Assembly: GCF_019396325.1 (NCBI RefSeq)
Contig: NZ_JAHKRO010000035.1
Coordinates: 1 to 64,000, forward strand
Length of the DNA: 64,000 nucleotides
DNA from: Nonomuraea ceibae
GTDB lineage: Bacteria; Actinomycetota; Actinomycetes; Streptosporangiales; Streptosporangiaceae
Direction of reading: 5' to 3'
In this document: positions 35,120 through 43,573 of the stretch, piece after piece
Layout of the letters: every line of letters starts with the position of its first letter
Numbering within the stretch: position 1 is the stretch's first letter
Position numbers and translations under genes: made by a program
Notes under the pieces: model-generated
Told to the model about the DNA's origin: nothing
The model's input: only the letters and a program-made list of their open reading frames with translations
The model's database searches: none

Positions 35120-35347
35120 CTACTGGGAGCCGTCCACCGGTTGCGCGCCGCCGACGGCCTCGACGGACATGATGAAGTTCGTCGGGCCGTACTGCGAGGA
35201 GTTGCCGGAGTAGGTGACCTCGACCTCGTAGTCGCCGTCCAGCTCGTCCTCCGGGCTCCGGCCAGGTGCGACGCGGGGCGTGAGAGAATAGGAGGACGAC
35301 GCCCTCTCGGCCTCGGGTCCAGGACCCAGGTGGGAGGGTTTTTTCAT
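35120..35347 (-). pseudogene. Possible small or truncated gene on the minus strand
   Basis: A frame of 75 codons starting at an ATG at 35347 ends DGDYEVEVTYSGNSSQYGPTNFIMSVEAVGG..., a beta-strand-like pattern unlike random GC-rich frames. The first half looks unnatural. It could be the C-terminal remnant of a lost secreted protein. It lies between two plus-strand genes and I do not recognise it. Confidence 0.3.
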
Positions 35348-35371
35348 GCCCGGAACCGGAGGAACCCCGCG

Positions 35372-36274
35372 ATGAGACTCGGTCTGACCTGCCCTCGTTT
35401 CACCTGGCCCGGCGGTGACGCCGCGATCGCCGGCCGGTTCGCCGACGTGGCGCGCGGCGCGGACGAGGCGGGACTGCACAGCCTGTGGGTGATGGACCAC
35501 CTGTTCCAGATCCCCAACTTCGGCGGCGTCGGCGAGCCGATGCTGGAGGCGTACGGCGCGCTCTCCTACGCCGCCGCGCTGACCCGCCGCGTCACGCTGG
35601 GCGCGCTCGTCACCGGGGCCCCGTACCGGGCACCGGGATTCCTGGTGAAGCAGGTCAGCACGCTGGACGCGCTGTCCGGCGGGCGGGCGGTGCTCGGCAT
35701 CGGGGCGGGCTGGTTCGAGGAGGAGGCGCGCGGGCTCGGGCTGCCGTTCCCGCCGGTGGCCGAGCGGCTCGAGCGGCTGGAGGAGACGCTGCGGATCGCG
35801 CGCCGGATGTTCGCCGGTGACCAGGAGCCGTTCGAGGGGCGCCACTACCGGCTGGAGCGGCCGGTCAACGCACCGGCGGCGCGGCCGCGCATCCTCATCG
35901 GGGGCAGCGGCGAGCGCAAGACGCTGCGGCTCGTCGCCGAGTACGCCGACGCCTGCAACTTCCTGTACGGCGCGGACGTGCCGCACAAGCTGGCCGTGCT
36001 GCGCGCCCACTGCGAACGCGCGGGCAGGCCGTACGAGGAGATCGAGAAGACCCTCCACCTGCGCGTGCCCGGCGACGCGAGCGTGGACGAGACCGTGCAG
36101 CGGTGCGGCGAACTGGCCGAGCAGGGCATCGAGCACGTGATCGCCGCCCTGCCGGACGCCGCCGACGAGGCCGGGCTGGCGCTGCTGGGCGAGGTGGCGC
36201 GGCAGGTCGCCGGCATCGGGCCGGCGACCGTCACCACGCCGGGCCGCCCCGCGAACGCCCCCGGGCAGGTCTAG
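35372..36274 (+). CDS. LLM-class (probably F420-dependent) oxidoreductase
   Basis: This 300-residue TIM-barrel protein of the luciferase-like monooxygenase superfamily begins MRLGLTCPRFTWPGG. Typical blocks are HSLWVMDHLFQIPNF, TLGALVTGAPYRAPGFLVKQVSTLDALSGGRAVLGIGAGWFEEEARGLG and RPRILIGGSGERKTLRLVAEYADACN. Actinobacterial members mostly use coenzyme F420; that use is inferred. A GGAGG site lies 9 nt before the ATG. It converges with the antitoxin-like gene: the two stop codons share a CTAG. Confidence 0.88.
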   Translation: MRLGLTCPRFTWPGGDAAIAGRFADVARGADEAGLHSLWVMDHLFQIPNFGGVGEPMLEAYGALSYAAALTRRVTLGALVTGAPYRAPGFLVKQVSTLDALSGGRAVLGIGAGWFEEEARGLGLPFPPVAERLERLEETLRIARRMFAGDQEPFEGRHYRLERPVNAPAARPRILIGGSGERKTLRLVAEYADACNFLYGADVPHKLAVLRAHCERAGRPYEEIEKTLHLRVPGDASVDETVQRCGELAEQGIEHVIAALPDAADEAGLALLGEVARQVAGIGPATVTTPGRPANAPGQV

Positions 36275-36495
36275 GGCCGGTCCTCCGGCCTGGCCGGCCG
36301 CTGCGGCTCGGCCGTCCCGCCCCCGCCGTAGCGGCGCTGGACCTCGTCCACGCCCCTGCCGATCTGCTCGTCGTACTTGTGCCCGGTGCGCTTCTTGGCC
36401 ATCTCCTCGGCCTTGTCGACCGCCTTGTCGACGTGCTTGGAGTGCTTCCTGGCCAGGTTCTCGGCCTTCCTGACCCAGTCTCCGATGCCGCTCAT
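36271..36495 (-). CDS. MT0933-like antitoxin family protein
   Basis: This 74-residue, highly charged helical protein includes KHVDKAVDKAEEMAKKRTGHKYDEQIGRGVDE (about residues 20-51), the pattern of the MT0933-type antitoxin family that is widespread in actinobacteria. No toxin gene is adjacent, so a true toxin-antitoxin role is doubtful; many relatives are stand-alone. Its stop overlaps the convergent LLM gene stop. A 39-bp tandem duplication lies just upstream of its start. Confidence 0.7.
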   Translation of the reverse strand: MSGIGDWVRKAENLARKHSKHVDKAVDKAEEMAKKRTGHKYDEQIGRGVDEVQRRYGGGGTAEPQRPARPEDRP

Positions 36496-36519
36496 GAAAG
36501 CCTCCCCCTTCGTCTCGCC

Positions 36520-36594
36520 CGCTCCCCTACCCGGCGTGGGCGGCGGCGAACGCGACCCCGCTCCCCTACCCGGGGGGGCGGCGGCGAACGCGAC
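36520..36594. repeat. 39-bp tandem duplication upstream of AraC and antitoxin genes
   Basis: Two near-identical copies, 36520-36556 and 36559-36594, both start CGCTCCCCTACCCGG and end GGCGGCGAACGCGAC. They fill the divergent gap between the antitoxin-like gene and the AraC gene and could duplicate a regulator site. Confidence 0.6.
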
Positions 36595-36654
36595 GTCAAG
36601 ATCGATTGGCTACCGTACGGAGTACAGCGGCAGGCGACCTGATCGGGGGGCGAC

Positions 36655-37551
36655 GTGCTCGACGGAATGCTGACCAGGAGGCCCGACGGCGACCCCGGCT
36701 TCGAGGCCGTGGGCAGCGAGGTCGAGCTGGGCGCGCTGCGGGTGGAGAAGAAGGCGTTCACGCCCCTGCGGCTGACGCGGGTCGCCGACTCCTCCGCCCA
36801 CGGCGCCTACCAGCTCCTGCTCCCGTTACGCGGCACGATGCACGCCGCCTGGGACGACCGGCGGCTCACCACCGGCGCCGGCGACCTGCTCGTGCACGAC
36901 GTCACCCGCATCACCACGGCCCGCTTCGAGGCCGCTCCCGGGACCGGCACCTTCCAGACCGCCGCCGTCACCATCCCCAAAGCGCTCATCCCGCTGCCGG
37001 ACGAGCACGTCGACCGCGTGCTCGGCCGCCGCATCCCCGCCCGCGACGGGCTCGGCGCCCTCCTGGCCGGCTTCGTCACGGACGTCGCCGACACCGCCGC
37101 CTCCTGCACGCCCGCCGACCGGCCGCGCATCGGGATGGCGCTGCTCGACCTCGTGTCGGCGCTGCTCGCCTCCACGCTCGAAGGCGACGGCGGGCCCGCC
37201 CCGCACGCACACCGCCAGGCGCTCACCCTGCGCATCCAGGCGTCCGTCCTGCGGCGCCTCGGCGAGCCCGACCTGTCCCCCGGCGCCCTGGCCGCCGCCC
37301 ACCACATCTCCGTCAGCTACCTGCACCGCCTCTTCCAGGAGCAGGGCACCACGGTCGCCGCCTGGATCAGGTCCCAGCGCCTCGAACGCGCCCGCCGCGA
37401 CCTGGCCGACCCGGCGCTGCGCCACGTCCCCATCCACGGCATCGCCGCCCGGTGGGGGTTCTCGCACGCCGCCGACTTCAGCCGGGCCTTCCGCCGCGCG
37501 TACGGCGCTTCCCCCCGCGACTTCCGCCACGGGGCGCCGCTCACGACCTGA
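36655..37551 (+). CDS. AraC-family transcriptional regulator
   Basis: This 298-residue regulator has an AraC-binding-like N-terminal domain (about residues 1-170), with GAYQLLLPLRGTMHAAWDDRRLTTGAGDLLVHD as the cupin-like ligand-binding core. The C-terminal double HTH (about 195-292) has LSPGALAAAHHISVSYLHRLFQEQGTTVAAWIRSQRLERARRDL and IHGIAARWGFSHAADFSRAFRRAYGASPRDFR. I used GTG 36655, with ATG 36667 as an alternative. Its target is unknown; the divergent antitoxin-like gene or its own promoter (which carries the 39-bp duplication) are candidates. Confidence 0.85.
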   Translation: MLDGMLTRRPDGDPGFEAVGSEVELGALRVEKKAFTPLRLTRVADSSAHGAYQLLLPLRGTMHAAWDDRRLTTGAGDLLVHDVTRITTARFEAAPGTGTFQTAAVTIPKALIPLPDEHVDRVLGRRIPARDGLGALLAGFVTDVADTAASCTPADRPRIGMALLDLVSALLASTLEGDGGPAPHAHRQALTLRIQASVLRRLGEPDLSPGALAAAHHISVSYLHRLFQEQGTTVAAWIRSQRLERARRDLADPALRHVPIHGIAARWGFSHAADFSRAFRRAYGASPRDFRHGAPLTT

Positions 37552-38158
37552 GCCTCCACCCCGTCCTCGTACGGCTTCCGGTCCCCGGCGAGGCGTTCAA
37601 CACCCCCACCACCTGGCGGCACTGACCCCTCCAGAGGAACCCCCACCCGGCAGGCCCGCCCCTCAGCAGCTTGCCGCTCTCCCGGGGGCTGATGCCCTCA
37701 GGGGGCTGGCCCTTCAGCGTCCGCCACTGGGCTTCCCACCACGGAACCACCCGCAACGGGAGGCCCTCCCTGCGGCTGGCCCCAGGCGGGGCCGTCCCAT
37801 TGGTGGGGGCTGACCCCCGCAGGGCTGTCCCATTGGGGGGCTGCCCCCCGCAGGGCTGCCCCCACCGGAGGGAGCTGCCCCACCCGAGACGCCAGGGCCC
37901 CCCACAGGGCTGCCCCTTCCGGAGGGGTCGCCGCCTTCCCTGGCGGCGACGGCCCGTTGCCCGGGGTGGCCCCTCCCGTACGAGCCGGCCGTCCGGGAGG
38001 GGTCAGCTCCCCGAGAGGGCGGGCTTCGGCGGGCTGGTGAAAGTTACAGGGTGTTCGGGCGCGGCAGTGCAGGTCGGAGGCGGGGCCGGGGTGGGGTGGG
38101 TTCCGGACGGACGGGGGGTTTCTTACGATCTGCGCAGGCGACGGACGGGAGCGGTCGG
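37552..38158. repeat. 607-bp non-coding gap with imperfect GC-rich repeats
   Basis: No convincing gene is present. Between about 37789 and 37930 a unit like GGGCTGTCCCATTGGGGG, then GCTG and CCCCCCGCA, recurs three to four times with changes. Related fragments occur from 37680. Complementary G-runs and C-runs would form hairpins and could end transcription after the AraC gene. The final 100 bp should hold the SGNH hydrolase promoter, but no clear elements were found. Confidence 0.5.
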
Positions 38159-39238
38159 ATGGCGGGGACCCGGGCTTGGCTGGCGAGCATGGCGGCGATG
38201 CTGGTGCTGACCGCGGGGGCGGTGTTCGCGATGGCCACGCCGGCGAGCGCGGCGCCCGTGCGGGTCATGCCGCTGGGCGACTCGATCACGGGGTCGCCGG
38301 GCTGCTGGCGGGCGCTGCTGTGGAACAGGTTGCAGGAGGCCGGGCACACGAACGTGGACTTCGTCGGCACGCTGCCCGCCCAGGGGTGCGGGGTCCCGTA
38401 CGACGGTGACAACGAGGGGCACGGCGGCGCGCTGGTGACCACGGTGGCGAACCAGAACCAGCTCGTGGGCTGGCTGGCCGCGAGCTCCCCGGACGTGGTG
38501 CTCATGCACTTCGGCACCAACGACGTGTGGAGCAACGTGCCTGCGGCGACGATCCTGGCCGCCTACACCAAGCTGGTGGGGCAGATGCGGGCGAGCAATC
38601 CGGCCATGCGGATCCTCGTCGCGCAGATCATCCCGATGGCGCCGGCGACCTGCGCGGAGTGCGGCGCGCGGGCGGTGGCGCTCAACGACGCGATCCCGGC
38701 GTGGGCGGCGGCGACCAGTACGGCGCAGTCGCCGGTGGTGGTCGTGGACCAGTGGACGGGCTTCGGCACCGGCGGTGACACCTACGACGGGGTGCACCCG
38801 AACGCGGCGGGCGACCGGAAGATCTCCGACCGGTGGTATCCGGCGCTGGTGGAGGCGCTGTCGGGCACGCCGACAGCGAGCCCCACCGTGAGCCCGACCG
38901 CGACCCCCACCGTGAGCCCGACCGCGACCCCGACGGTGAGCCCGACCGCGACCCCGACGGTGACGTCCACGTTCCCGCCCGCGGGCTGCTCGGCCGTGTT
39001 CCGGAACGCGGGCCAGTGGCAGGGCGGCTTCCAGGGCGAGGTGACCGTCTCGAACACGGGCGTCACGGCGCTGAACGGGTGGACGGTGCGCTGGACGTTC
39101 GCCGACGGGCAGCGCATCAGCCAGCTCTGGAACGGCGAGCTGAGCGCCGACGGCGCGGCCGTGATGGTGCGGAACGCGTCCTGGAACGGCGCGATCCCGC
39201 GCGGCGGGTTGGCGACGTTCGGTTTCGTCGCCTCGTGA
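38159..39238 (+). CDS. Secreted SGNH/GDSL hydrolase with truncated CBM2
   Basis: This 359-residue protein has a Sec signal (AMLVLTAGAVFAMATPASA), an SGNH hydrolase domain with GDSIT (block I), GTND and DGVHP (His/Asp block), then a repetitive TPTVSPTA linker (18-bp DNA repeats, about 38875-38960). A family 2 carbohydrate-binding module starts at GCSAVFRNAGQWQGG. The module stops at GFVAS, before its last strand and disulfide cysteine. The next in-frame codons restore the missing part, so the stop is probably a mutated TGG. An esterase acting on plant polysaccharides is likely. The ribosome site is GGGAG. Confidence 0.85.
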   Translation: MAGTRAWLASMAAMLVLTAGAVFAMATPASAAPVRVMPLGDSITGSPGCWRALLWNRLQEAGHTNVDFVGTLPAQGCGVPYDGDNEGHGGALVTTVANQNQLVGWLAASSPDVVLMHFGTNDVWSNVPAATILAAYTKLVGQMRASNPAMRILVAQIIPMAPATCAECGARAVALNDAIPAWAAATSTAQSPVVVVDQWTGFGTGGDTYDGVHPNAAGDRKISDRWYPALVEALSGTPTASPTVSPTATPTVSPTATPTVSPTATPTVTSTFPPAGCSAVFRNAGQWQGGFQGEVTVSNTGVTALNGWTVRWTFADGQRISQLWNGELSADGAAVMVRNASWNGAIPRGGLATFGFVAS

Positions 39239-39283
39239 ACGGGCGCGAACACGCCGCCGTCCGTGACGTGCGCGACCGGTTGA
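39239..39283 (+). pseudogene. Severed C-terminus of the CBM2 domain
   Basis: Directly after TGA 39236-39238 the frame continues TGANTPPSVTCATG and stops at 39281. Intact CBM2 modules end (S/T)-W-(T/S)-G-x-N...VTC, so TGA stands exactly where Trp (TGG) is expected. The segment includes the cysteine that normally pairs with the one at the start of the module. Confidence 0.7.
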
Positions 39284-39464
39284 CGCGGACGGCGAATTTC
39301 TGCCGCCAATAAATAACGAAATAGCGGAAATACCGGTCGTTCAATTTTCAACGTTGCCCAATCGTGACTGGACGGCCTCGGCGGACTCCGGCACACGTTC
39401 GTCAGAACGGAGAACAACGAGCTCTGACGAGCGGCCCGACCAAGAGAAGCCGAGGCACCGTCCC

Positions 39465-39995
39465 ATGCCGGACAACGGGAGAAGCACCCGCGTGAGGAAG
39501 ATCGTCACCACGCTCCTGGCCGCCGGCGCGCTCGTCTACCTGACCGCCACGATCACCCTGCGCGGCCTGGCCGCCGCCGCCGAGGCGGCCGGGATCATCG
39601 GCGGGTTCTCGCTCGTCCTCACCACGCTCGGCGTGCTGCGGCAGCGCGCCGAGCCGCCGGCGCCCCGGCCGTGCCCGGGTGACGCGGCGGGGCTCGGCTA
39701 CTTCCCCGGCCTGGGCGGCCACACCCTGGAGGCCGCCCAGGGCGCGTCCTGCGCCGGGGCCAGGCCCGCGTGGCCTGTCCTCCCGCTGGGCTGGCTCGTC
39801 CTCGACGCCGACGGCGGCCGTCCGATGCTGGGCGGGGCGATCCGCGAGCTCCGGGAGCTGTGCGACGGGCTCGGCGGGCGGCTGCCGGAGGGGATGGTGC
39901 TCGTGCTGTTCGCGCTTCCCGGCGGGCACGCGCCGCCCGGCCGGCTCGTGCTGACGTTCGGCATCGGGCTGGCGCCCGTGGCGGGCGGCCCGTGA
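39465..39995 (+). CDS. Hypothetical protein with two N-terminal membrane segments
   Basis: This protein of 176 residues, from ATG 39465, starts with a basic stretch (NGRSTRVRK). A hydrophobic region follows that could form two helices (IVTTLLAAGALVYLTATITLRGL and AAAEAAGIIGGFSLVLTTLGVL). The rest is a soluble, Gly/Pro-rich domain with two cysteines (PCPGDAAGLGYFPG, ASCAGARPAW). I do not recognise the family. The preceding 226-bp gap is relatively A/T-rich and probably holds its promoter. Confidence 0.55.
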   Translation: MPDNGRSTRVRKIVTTLLAAGALVYLTATITLRGLAAAAEAAGIIGGFSLVLTTLGVLRQRAEPPAPRPCPGDAAGLGYFPGLGGHTLEAAQGASCAGARPAWPVLPLGWLVLDADGGRPMLGGAIRELRELCDGLGGRLPEGMVLVLFALPGGHAPPGRLVLTFGIGLAPVAGGP

Positions 39996-40056
39996 ACAGC
40001 CGCAGCGCGGCGCCCGTGGCGGGCGCCGCGCTACGTGTCCGGTGCGGAAGATCCGG

Positions 40057-41526
40057 TCAGACGGAGATCCTGCCCGCCCCGGCGCCCGCGCTCACGATCG
40101 ACTTGACGCTGGAGGCCGGGTCGAGCGTGTACGCGTACGGGATGGAACGGACGCTGCCGCCGGTCTGGCCCGTGCCGGAGTTGACGAAGTGGTTGTTCCT
40201 GGCGACCAGGCTGCCCGGGTCGGAGCTGCCCTCACCGAGGTGGAACGGGTCCTCGGTGTTCTCGAAGTAGTTGCCCTCGACCAGCACTCCGGCGCCCTCG
40301 GTGGAGGCCACGCCGTAGCCGCCGACGTTCGAGTACAGGTTGTTGTAGACGTGCACCGGGTTGCCGAAGCGCACGCGCGGGTGCCGCTGGTTGCTGCCGT
40401 CGAACCAGTTGTGGTGGTACGTCACCCGCAGGCGCCCGCTGTCCTCGGAGCCGTTGCCGTCGCTGTGGCCGAGCAGCATCGACTTGTCGTGGTCGAAGAC
40501 GCGGTTCCAGGAGATCGTGACGTAGTCGCTGGCCCGTTTGACGTCCACGGCACCGTCGTAGCCGTCGCTGAAGGAGTTGTGGTCGATCCACACCCGGGTC
40601 GAGTACTGGACGTTGATCGCGTCGTCGCCCCAGCCTCGGAAGTTCAGGTTGCGGATGACGACGTTGGACGCCTCGGAGACGTTGAGGCCGCAGCCGCTGA
40701 TCGTCGCGCCGGAGTTGCCCAGCAGCGACTTGTTGGAGCCGACGCGGATCATGCCGGAGCAGGAGATGGTGCCGGACACCCGGACCACCGCCGCGTTCGT
40801 CCCCGAGAGGGCACTGGCCAGCGCGGAGGCGCTGGAGACGGTGACGGGCGAGGCGCCGCCGCCGCCCGTGGTGCCGCCGCCCTGGGTGGCCCAGCCGACC
40901 AGCCCGTCCGCGTTGCCCGGCGGATCGGTGGGCGGGTCTGTGGGCGGGTCCGTCGGCGGGTCGGTGGGCGGGTCCGTCGGGGTGGAGCCTGCGGGGACGA
41001 GCCGCCATTGCTTGGTCGCCACCGAGTCGCACGAGTTGGTCTGCACGAGCGCGCCGGAGGCGGTCGAGTTGTCCCTGATGTTGAGGCACTTGCCGCCGTT
41101 GGCGTTGACGATCCGGTAGGCGGCGCCGGCCTCGGTGACGTTCCACCGCTGGGAGGCCGCGCCCGTGCAGCTCTCCTGCTGGACGGCCTTGCCCGCGGAG
41201 GTACTGGCGTCCTCGACGCCGGCGCACCTGCCGCTGTGGGCGGATTTGAGCTGGAAGCCGCCGCCGTCGGCGACGAGGTTCCAGGTCTGCGCCGCGCCGC
41301 CGCAGCCGGTCTGCGTGAACTGGACGCCGTCGGACGAGCTGCCGCCCGGCACGGTCAGGCACAGGCCGCTGCCGTTGTTGACGACGGTGTACGCGCCGGG
41401 CGCGGGCGCCGCTGCCGCCGCCGAGGTGGCGGCGATGGCCACCACCGCAGTCCCGGCCACCGCCAGCGCCGCCGCCAGTGCCGCCGCCGTGGCGGCGCTC
41501 GTCCTGCCGTTGCTGATCTGTCGCAT
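40057..41526 (-). CDS. Secreted pectate lyase (PL1) with ricin-B lectin domain
   Basis: This 489-residue enzyme has a long Sec signal (about 1-40), then a ricin B-type lectin (CBM13) with QxW repeats (AAQTWNLV, ASQRWNVT, ATKQWRLV). A (TDPP)n linker follows, then a parallel beta-helix pectate lyase C-like domain. Typical lyase motifs are VWIDHNSFSDGYDGAVDVKRASDYVTISWNRVFDHDKSMLLG (catalytic and calcium Asp residues) and HHNWFDGSNQRHPRVRFG. It cleaves polygalacturonate by beta-elimination outside the cell. AAGGAG precedes the ATG. A LacI-type operator lies 114 bp upstream. Confidence 0.92.
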   Translation of the reverse strand: MRQISNGRTSAATAAALAAALAVAGTAVVAIAATSAAAAAPAPGAYTVVNNGSGLCLTVPGGSSSDGVQFTQTGCGGAAQTWNLVADGGGFQLKSAHSGRCAGVEDASTSAGKAVQQESCTGAASQRWNVTEAGAAYRIVNANGGKCLNIRDNSTASGALVQTNSCDSVATKQWRLVPAGSTPTDPPTDPPTDPPTDPPTDPPGNADGLVGWATQGGGTTGGGGASPVTVSSASALASALSGTNAAVVRVSGTISCSGMIRVGSNKSLLGNSGATISGCGLNVSEASNVVIRNLNFRGWGDDAINVQYSTRVWIDHNSFSDGYDGAVDVKRASDYVTISWNRVFDHDKSMLLGHSDGNGSEDSGRLRVTYHHNWFDGSNQRHPRVRFGNPVHVYNNLYSNVGGYGVASTEGAGVLVEGNYFENTEDPFHLGEGSSDPGSLVARNNHFVNSGTGQTGGSVRSIPYAYTLDPASSVKSIVSAGAGAGRISV

Positions 41527-41842
41527 GCTGAGCTCCTTGCCGGCCTCGGGCGGGCCAGGTCCGGCCCGCCCTCCTGTCCCCCAGCGAGTACTCGTTCACA
41601 TATCTGAATGGCATACGTATGCGCGACAGCATTAATGTAGGTAAGCGCTTTCCTAGCGTCAACCGGCCGTGAAAGTTTCATCCTGGAATAAGCGTGTGAC
41701 GCAACTTAACCCCTTAAGGGGGATTTATCGCCATAAAGTGGGATTCGGGGTTTCGGTGCGCGGCTATTCGATAACAACTCATCCGGGAAAGGGCTGTCCG
41801 CCTATATGGTCCTCGCGCTCGTACATTCACAGGGAGAGCCCC
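41527..41842. other. Divergent intergenic region of the pectate lyase and membrane genes
   Basis: This 316-bp gap holds two symmetric elements on the pectate lyase side: the palindrome GCATACGTATGC (41611-41622) and the LacI-type site at 41640-41653. The right half is A/T-rich and should contain the promoter of the membrane protein; its ribosome site is AGGGAG. Confidence 0.5.
41640..41653. promoter_or_regulatory. LacI-family operator GGTAAGCGCTTTCC
   Basis: A near-perfect 14-bp palindrome centred on AAGCGCTT (41643-41650), the classic core for LacI/GalR-family repressors. It lies 114 bp upstream of the pectate lyase start, suggesting sugar-responsive repression. A near-identical site occurs at 45962. 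Confidence 0.6.
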
Positions 41843-43564
41843 ATGGACCTGAGCCACGCCCCGGCGGAACCCCAGCTCACACCCCCCACGGCGATGAGCG
41901 CCCCCCGGATGAGCAACACCACCCGCTACCTGTGCGGCGGCGCGTACCTGGACAGCGATTTCCGGGACAAAGTGCTGAACGAATTGCTTGACGACCCGTT
42001 CAGGGCGGTTCCGCCGTCCTATGGGGGATGCGATCTGCTGCCGATCATCCATCACGCGCGCCGCTCCCGCTCCCTGCTCGTCGTCCGCGACGGGCTGATC
42101 ACCGCCATCCTGCTCCTCGGGCTCGCGCTGACGCCGATGAGCGTCATCAGCTGGCTGTCGTTCCTGTTGCCGCTCGTGCTGCTCACGCTGGAACGGGTGC
42201 GGCGCGGGCCGATGCTGGTGCGCGGGCTGCTGTGGTTCTGGGCCTTCGGCGGCTACGTGATCCTGTTCGTCGTCTACGCGCTGCTGCTGGCCGCCACGGG
42301 CTTCGGCTCCTTCGTGACGGCGGGCGCGGTGCTCGTGTACGCGTTCCTCCAGAACGCCGGCCTGCTCCTGGTGCCGCTGGCCACGCTCGGCGTCGCGATC
42401 CTCTACCGGATCATCGTCTACACGACGCTCGCCGGCACGCTCAAGCCCGGCGCTCCCCCGCCCGAGCCCGGCCCCGACCAGCCCAGGACCGCCGACCGCC
42501 TCGCCTACGTCGCCCGCGCCCAGACGGGCAACGTCACCATGTACGCCAACGAGGACGCGTTCATGGGCGCCGGCGGCATCGAACGGAGCTGGTCCATCGC
42601 CGTCGAGCTGGACCGGGCGCGCACCGTCACCGAGACCGGCCGGGGCACCGAGCGCCGCGAGCGGCCCGTCGACATCGACCCGGCCGAGCTGCACGCCTTC
42701 GTCCGCACCCGGCTCACCGAGATGCGCGACCAGGTGCTGCGCCCCAACGAGGGCATCCGGCGGCTCGACATCGGCGACCACGTGGTGGCCCGCGGCATCT
42801 ACAGGGTCACCGACTGGCCGGGCGCCCACCCGCTGATCGGCCAGGACGGGCGGCCCCGCCACCACGCCACGCCCGAGGAGATCGCCGCCATCAGCCGCCA
42901 CCCGCAGGGCGGCGTCCGCTACTACCAGCGCGTCACGATCGCGCACGAGGGCCAGGAGATCCGCGACACGGCGGGCCGCCTGGTCGCCCCGGCGGAGGAC
43001 CAGGAGGCCGTCACCTCGGCGTTCATCTACCTGGCGGTCGAGGGGCGCATGCTCTACACCCAGTTCGTGGTGACCGCGCTGCCGCCGGCCAAAGAGGCGT
43101 ACCACGTGGTCGACCGGCTGCCGGACATGCCGGGCTGGCGGATCGCGTGGGAGTCGGTGCGGGCGCTGAAGCTGCTCCTGCTGCGCGACGTCCTGGCCGC
43201 GCCCGTGCGGCTGACGCGCACCGCCGTACGGGCCGTCCGCCAGCAGTTCGTCACGCTCGATCCGTCCCGCCACGTCGTCTACCCGTACGGGGCCCGGCTG
43301 AGCGTGCGCGAGCTCGGCGCGAGCCACGGGATGCAGACCTACCTCCAGCTGCTCGACACCGCCAAGTACGTCAAGCTGATCGAGCACCGGCTGACCGAGG
43401 CCGTGCTCGACTACCTGGAGGACAAGGAGATCGAGACCGGCACGTACCGGATGCAGGCGGCCAACGTCATGATGAACATGTCGGTGCGCGACAGCGTCGT
43501 CAACGGCCCCATCGCGATGGGCATGCAGGCGTCGGCGTCGTCCCACCACCACACCCGGGGCTGA
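41843..43564 (+). CDS. Multi-pass membrane protein with C-terminal VNGPIAMG motif
   Basis: This 573-residue protein has about four hydrophobic helices in its first 200 residues (LITAILLLGLALTPMSVISWLSFLLPLVLL, LLWFWAFGGYVILFVVYALLLAAT, FVTAGAVLVYAFLQNAGLLLVPLATLGVAILY). A large soluble region of about 370 residues follows. It ends with a beta-like segment (QAANVMMNMSVRDSVVNGPIAMGMQASASS) that reappears at the start of the next protein. The ribosome site AGGGAGAG precedes ATG 41843. I do not recognise the family. The paired motif suggests the two proteins interact. Confidence 0.65.
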   Translation: MDLSHAPAEPQLTPPTAMSAPRMSNTTRYLCGGAYLDSDFRDKVLNELLDDPFRAVPPSYGGCDLLPIIHHARRSRSLLVVRDGLITAILLLGLALTPMSVISWLSFLLPLVLLTLERVRRGPMLVRGLLWFWAFGGYVILFVVYALLLAATGFGSFVTAGAVLVYAFLQNAGLLLVPLATLGVAILYRIIVYTTLAGTLKPGAPPPEPGPDQPRTADRLAYVARAQTGNVTMYANEDAFMGAGGIERSWSIAVELDRARTVTETGRGTERRERPVDIDPAELHAFVRTRLTEMRDQVLRPNEGIRRLDIGDHVVARGIYRVTDWPGAHPLIGQDGRPRHHATPEEIAAISRHPQGGVRYYQRVTIAHEGQEIRDTAGRLVAPAEDQEAVTSAFIYLAVEGRMLYTQFVVTALPPAKEAYHVVDRLPDMPGWRIAWESVRALKLLLLRDVLAAPVRLTRTAVRAVRQQFVTLDPSRHVVYPYGARLSVRELGASHGMQTYLQLLDTAKYVKLIEHRLTEAVLDYLEDKEIETGTYRMQAANVMMNMSVRDSVVNGPIAMGMQASASSHHHTRG

Positions 43565-43573
43565 GAGGCGGTC

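Noticed and set aside
36271-36495. Toxin-antitoxin module
   Set aside because: Only the antitoxin-like member is present. The neighbours are an oxidoreductase and an AraC regulator, not a toxin.
38870-38965. Possible CRISPR-like short repeats
   Set aside because: These are codon repeats of a TPTVSPTA linker in the hydrolase gene, with no unique spacers.
40900-40985. Short repeats near the pectate lyase linker
   Set aside because: They encode the (TDPP)n linker and are not a mobile element or CRISPR.
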